The notes under the pieces are model-generated. The model saw nothing but the letters and a program-made list of their open reading frames with translations, had not been told where the DNA came from and searched no databases. From JAUILH01 sp964230215 (GTDB taxonomy: Bacteria; Bacteroidota; Bacteroidia; Flavobacteriales_D; JAUILH01): a stretch of 64,000 nucleotides of DNA. Below, in pieces: positions 60,818-64,000 of this stretch. The stretch spans positions 310,001 to 374,000 of the forward strand of contig CAXRGQ010000007.1 in the NCBI GenBank assembly GCA_964230215.1. Direction: 5' to 3'. The position numbers were made by a program, and so were the translations under genes. Numbering within the stretch: position 1 is the stretch's first letter; each line of letters begins with the position of its first letter.

Positions 60818-62030
60818 AACTAATGACTATATAAATCAGTTGAGAGCAGATTTTCCTACGCTTAGGCAATCTGTTAATGGTAAACCGCTGGTTTATTTAG
60901 ACAATGGCGCTACTGCCCAAAAGCCCCAGTTAGTTATTAACCGAATTAAAGACTATTACGAAAAGGAAAACGCGAACATTCATCGGGGCGTGCATACCCT
61001 TAGTCAAGAGGCAACAGAGGCTTACGAACAAGCACGTAAGAGCATCCAAAAATTTATCAATGCAGGAGAATCAGATGAGGTCATTTTTACATCTGGCACT
61101 ACGCAAAGCATTAACCTAATCGCAGCTACGATTGAGCTTAAAAAGGGGGATGAAGTCCTTATCTCAGCAATGGAACATCACAGCAATATTGTTCCTTGGC
61201 AAATGGCGTGTGAAAAGTCTGGTGCTCACTTAAAGATCATGCCCATCAATAATAAGGGTGAAATAAATTTAGAGCAAGCTTTACCTATGATATCAGGTGC
61301 TACAAAAATTGTATCTGTAGTGCATGTATCTAATAGTTTAGGGACAATTAACCCTGTTAATGAAATCATTGAAAAGGCAAAACAACACAATGCCTTAAGC
61401 TTGTTAGATGGAGCGCAAGCCGTGCCACACATGAAAGTGGATGTTCAGGCATTGGATTGCGACTTTTATGCTTTTTCAGGTCACAAGATGTTTGGCCCAA
61501 CGGGTACTGGTATATTATATGGCAAACGCACAAAACTTGAGGCATTACCTCCATACATGGGTGGTGGTGACATGATAAAAACCGTGAGCTTTGAAAAGAC
61601 GGTATACAACGAATTACCGCATAAATTTGAAGCAGGCACACCAAATATTGCAGGCGGAATTGCATTAGGCACAGCGGCAGAATACCTGATGGGCTTGGAC
61701 TGGAACATAATCCATGAGCACGAGCAAGAACTGCTGCATTACGCAACATCTAAACTCAGAAACATCCCAGGTATACGTTTAATTGGTGAAGCGGAAAACA
61801 AAGCAAGTGTTGTATCTTTCTTAGTAGATGGAACGCACCCTTACGACTTAGGAATGATACTGGATAAGCTGGGCATTGCCGTTCGCACAGGCCATCATTG
61901 CACCCAGCCTTTAATGGACTTATTCCAAATCCCCGGAACATGTAGAGCTTCCTTCTGTTTCTATAATACCAAAGAAGACGTTGATGTTTTGATGTCCGGA
62001 ATAGAGCGCGCAGTAGCCATGCTTGTCTAA
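60810..62030 (+). CDS. sufS: Cysteine desulfurase SufS
   Basis: A 406-residue group II PLP-dependent cysteine desulfurase. The PLP Lys is in FSGHKMFGPTG. Other elements are VYLDNGATAQKP, MEHHSNIVPWQ, HVSNSLGT and the short active-site loop RTGHHCTQPLMD with the catalytic Cys. It takes sulfur from cysteine for the SufBC2D scaffold; a SufE partner, usually needed, is not encoded in the visible part. It is the last suf gene here, overlapping sufD by eight bases. Confidence 0.96.
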   Translation: MTKTNDYINQLRADFPTLRQSVNGKPLVYLDNGATAQKPQLVINRIKDYYEKENANIHRGVHTLSQEATEAYEQARKSIQKFINAGESDEVIFTSGTTQSINLIAATIELKKGDEVLISAMEHHSNIVPWQMACEKSGAHLKIMPINNKGEINLEQALPMISGATKIVSVVHVSNSLGTINPVNEIIEKAKQHNALSLLDGAQAVPHMKVDVQALDCDFYAFSGHKMFGPTGTGILYGKRTKLEALPPYMGGGDMIKTVSFEKTVYNELPHKFEAGTPNIAGGIALGTAAEYLMGLDWNIIHEHEQELLHYATSKLRNIPGIRLIGEAENKASVVSFLVDGTHPYDLGMILDKLGIAVRTGHHCTQPLMDLFQIPGTCRASFCFYNTKEDVDVLMSGIERAVAMLV

Positions 62031-62084
62031 GCTTTTCGTCACACAAGTTTTAAAAAATACAGATATTTACGTCAATTAGATTGG

Positions 62085-62092
62085 TACATTTG
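62085..62092 (+). promoter_or_regulatory. -7 promoter element of sulfotransferase-like gene
   Basis: TACATTTG, an exact TAnnTTTG, ends eight bases before the ATG at 62101. No clear TTTG lies at the usual spacing. It suggests the gene is transcribed separately from suf. Confidence 0.45.
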
Positions 62093-62100
62093 ATGTAGCT

Positions 62101-63003
62101 ATGGGCCTTAATAAAATCAAAAAGAGATTCTCTTATTTGTTTATTTCTATTAAAGACAAACTTTATGGAACAAATAAATCCTTCGACACTGCACAAGTGA
62201 AGAATTTGGTTTTAATTATTGGTCCATACAGAAACCTTACAAGCTATTTAACTTCTATACTGTCACTCCATTCTAATTGCAAAGTTCTCAACCATGCTGG
62301 CATAAGAGTATTCAGAAACAAGAAAATTAATTTTTTGAAGGATTATAGTCATTCAAAGTACCAACAATTCTTACGGTTTTTTGACTATGCAAGCGAGAAG
62401 GGGTATAAGGGCATGTTGGGCGGTAATATTTCCCATTCACACGCTTTCGAATCGAATACAGAACTAAGCAAGCGATTTAAGGAAGCTTTAAAATCTAAGA
62501 CTAAGCCACACTGTTTTATATGGAAGGAGTCCCACATGGTCACAGAGCGCCTGATGAATGGTGTTAAAGAGCTTGAAGAAATATTGGAAAAGAACCCTGC
62601 TATAAAGCTCCTAATGCCTGTGAGAAAACCCCTTGACTGCGCTAAATCTAACATTAAAACGGGAAAAAATCGCTTCTTTAAACAACTTCCTTCTGATGAC
62701 ATTTTTGATGTAAGCAAAGCAATATTTACCCAGCAACTATTCTTTCTCAAAATTCAAGCGAAATATCCTGATAGAGTGTTTTTTCTTTTTGAAAACGAAA
62801 TCAATTCTGAAGGTATCGAGAATATGTGTGCCTTTTTAAACATTGAATTCGATGAAAAGTGGGTCGATATTGTGTTATCTCAACACACCATCAAATCAGG
62901 ATATGACCATCCCCATGAAACCATCAAAAAAACTAGAAAACTAGTAGACACCCTTTTTGCTGATTATGATTCATTTAGAGAAAAACTGCTTTCTCTTATT
63001 TGA
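62101..63003 (+). CDS. Sulfotransferase-like protein
   Basis: A 300-residue cytoplasmic protein with the outline of the P-loop sulfotransferase fold: a first beta-strand and loop LVLIIGPYRNLTSYLTSILSLH, in the place of the 5'-phosphosulfate loop, and MPVRKPLDCAKSNIKTGK, in the place of the 3'-phosphate site. The loop departs from the usual GxxRSGTT, so PAPS binding is uncertain. The acceptor is unknown; a role in surface polysaccharide or lipid modification would fit the neighbouring glycosyltransferase and MBOAT-like genes. Confidence 0.5.
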   Translation: MGLNKIKKRFSYLFISIKDKLYGTNKSFDTAQVKNLVLIIGPYRNLTSYLTSILSLHSNCKVLNHAGIRVFRNKKINFLKDYSHSKYQQFLRFFDYASEKGYKGMLGGNISHSHAFESNTELSKRFKEALKSKTKPHCFIWKESHMVTERLMNGVKELEEILEKNPAIKLLMPVRKPLDCAKSNIKTGKNRFFKQLPSDDIFDVSKAIFTQQLFFLKIQAKYPDRVFFLFENEINSEGIENMCAFLNIEFDEKWVDIVLSQHTIKSGYDHPHETIKKTRKLVDTLFADYDSFREKLLSLI

Positions 63004-63005
63004 TT

Positions 63006-63013
63006 TATATTTG
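63006..63013 (+). promoter_or_regulatory. -7 promoter element of MBOAT-like gene
   Basis: TATATTTG, an exact TAnnTTTG, lies 17 bases before the ATG at 63031. No convincing -33 element is seen. Confidence 0.4.
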
Positions 63014-63030
63014 TTGCTTTACTGAACTAA

Positions 63031-64000
63031 ATGCCGATACTCTCCATTCAAAATCGATTGTTTCAATCGGAAAGGGCTAAGGTGCTTTTCGATTATCTGT
63101 TTTTGATGGTTCAGACTGCCATTTTGTTTTATGTTTTCACTGCGTTTAAATTAGAACGAGAATCTCAATTAAATAAGCTCTTACCAATAATTTGGCTGGG
63201 ATTAGGCGTACATTATTGGCTGCCGAAACAATACAAAATGCCCTTTTTTGTTTTGTTAAGCTTTGCTTCCATTTTCTTTTTAGCCGGATTAATTAATGCC
63301 GCCGTATTAATAGCAGTAGGTCTCTTTTTAATTCTATTATGCCACCTGCCTATTAAATACAATTACCGCTTACTGCTTATTTCAGCAACAGTTCTAGGGC
63401 TGATTATGGTGTGCATTGACAAGGTTTATGTGTATCCTATATCTGCGATAACTACGCTTATTGGGACTATGTTTCTAATGCGTCTGTTTATATATGTCTA
63501 TGAGCTAAAGTATAACAACAGCTTTGACAATATATGGCAGCGAGTAGCTTACTTCTTTTTATTGCCAAACGTATGTTTCCCTCTCTTCCCTCTTGTAGAC
63601 TTTAAAGCATTTGTTAAAACATACTACAACACCAAGACTCGCGAACTACATGCACTGGCCGTTCGCCGAATCTTTCGCGGAATTGTTCACCTTATTACCT
63701 ACAGAATAATATACTTTTTTATACTTCCAGAACCCACTGAAATTCATGACTTATACTCCATCATAGAGTTTGCCGTATTCAGCTATATGTTGATACTGAG
63801 GTTATCAGGAATCTTTCATTTGTCGCTTGGTATATTAGGCCTATTTGGTTTTAATCTACCAGAAATTTTCAATAACTACTTCTTTGCTTCAAGCTTTAAC
63901 GATTTATGGAGAAGGGTAAATCTATATTGGAGAGAAGCACTTATGAAGCTTGTATACTACCCACTGTATTTCAAATTTAAAAAACTCAACAAGCGTACGG
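63031..64000 (+). CDS. MBOAT-like membrane acyltransferase, 5' part
   Basis: An open frame from ATG 63031 runs without stop to the window edge (323 full codons), so the gene is cut. The product is a multi-pass membrane protein with about eight hydrophobic segments in the visible part. Near the end, FGFNLPEIFNNYFFASSFNDLWRRVNLYWREALMKLVYYPLYF resembles the conserved MBOAT segment in which a 'DFWRRWH' helix precedes the catalytic His region. The catalytic His would lie beyond the edge. O-acylation of a surface polymer is the usual role; the substrate is unknown. Confidence 0.62.
   Translation, partial: MPILSIQNRLFQSERAKVLFDYLFLMVQTAILFYVFTAFKLERESQLNKLLPIIWLGLGVHYWLPKQYKMPFFVLLSFASIFFLAGLINAAVLIAVGLFLILLCHLPIKYNYRLLLISATVLGLIMVCIDKVYVYPISAITTLIGTMFLMRLFIYVYELKYNNSFDNIWQRVAYFFLLPNVCFPLFPLVDFKAFVKTYYNTKTRELHALAVRRIFRGIVHLITYRIIYFFILPEPTEIHDLYSIIEFAVFSYMLILRLSGIFHLSLGILGLFGFNLPEIFNNYFFASSFNDLWRRVNLYWREALMKLVYYPLYFKFKKLNKRT

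Overview
The window looks like chromosome from a member of the Bacteroidota, most likely a flavobacterium-like marine or aquatic lineage. The evidence is several secreted proteins with type IX secretion (T9SS) C-terminal sorting domains, a gliding-motility-type C-terminal domain, a SusC-like carboxypeptidase-regulatory/plug protein, a three-gene type B succinate dehydrogenase operon, a SUF operon in the order hesB-sufB-sufC-sufD-sufS, and repeated matches to the Bacteroidota promoter pattern TTTG-N19-TAnnTTTG. DNA is AT-rich throughout and no block stands out by composition. I saw no rRNA, tRNA, CRISPR array, phage or transposase gene, and no gene-free stretch longer than 300 bases.

Layout. 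1-5.8 kb: end of a glycan-binding domain protein, a TetR regulator with a secreted alpha/beta hydrolase, lysS, a plug-domain protein and nfu. 5.9-9.4 kb: a five-gene operon of ECF sigma factor, RskA-type anti-sigma factor, a secreted peptide with eleven Lys-Cys-Gly motifs, a DUF692/MNIO oxidase and a DUF2063 partner protein. I read this as a bufferin/HvfA-like metal-binding RiPP system with its own sigma factor, and it is the most interesting item here. 10.2-14.3 kb: a thioredoxin-fold lipoprotein, a periplasmic HMA copper-chaperone-like protein, an OmpA-type lipoprotein and an SCO1/SenC protein, so the neighbourhood has a copper flavour. 14.4-23.5 kb: small hypotheticals, an aldehyde dehydrogenase, a DUF2207 membrane protein, an acidic T9SS protein divergent from a histidine kinase/OmpR-type response regulator pair with phased TTAA repeats between them, and a TonB-like protein.

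23.7-34.4 kb: two T9SS proteins, an alpha/beta hydrolase, the sdhC-sdhA-sdhB operon, Xaa-Pro aminopeptidase and a second hydrolase. 34.4-40.4 kb: an outer-membrane-type protein, an HTH-only LuxR peptide, a TPR-LuxR regulator and a second ECF sigma factor coupled to an 844-residue anti-sigma-like membrane protein. 40.5-50.9 kb: a 1418-residue T9SS type B protein with an internal 675-bp tandem duplication, another T9SS protein, and a LytTR regulator with a propeller histidine kinase. 51-64 kb: two membrane glycosyltransferases, thiL, a secreted unknown, the SUF operon, a sulfotransferase-like protein and the start of an MBOAT-like membrane protein cut by the window edge.

A second notable pattern is that two S23/four-helix-bundle ORFs, each bounded by its own inverted repeats, sit inside operon junctions (sdhA|sdhB and sufB|sufC) in the operon's direction. 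They resemble the S23-encoding intervening sequences known from 23S rRNA genes, but here lie in polycistronic mRNAs.
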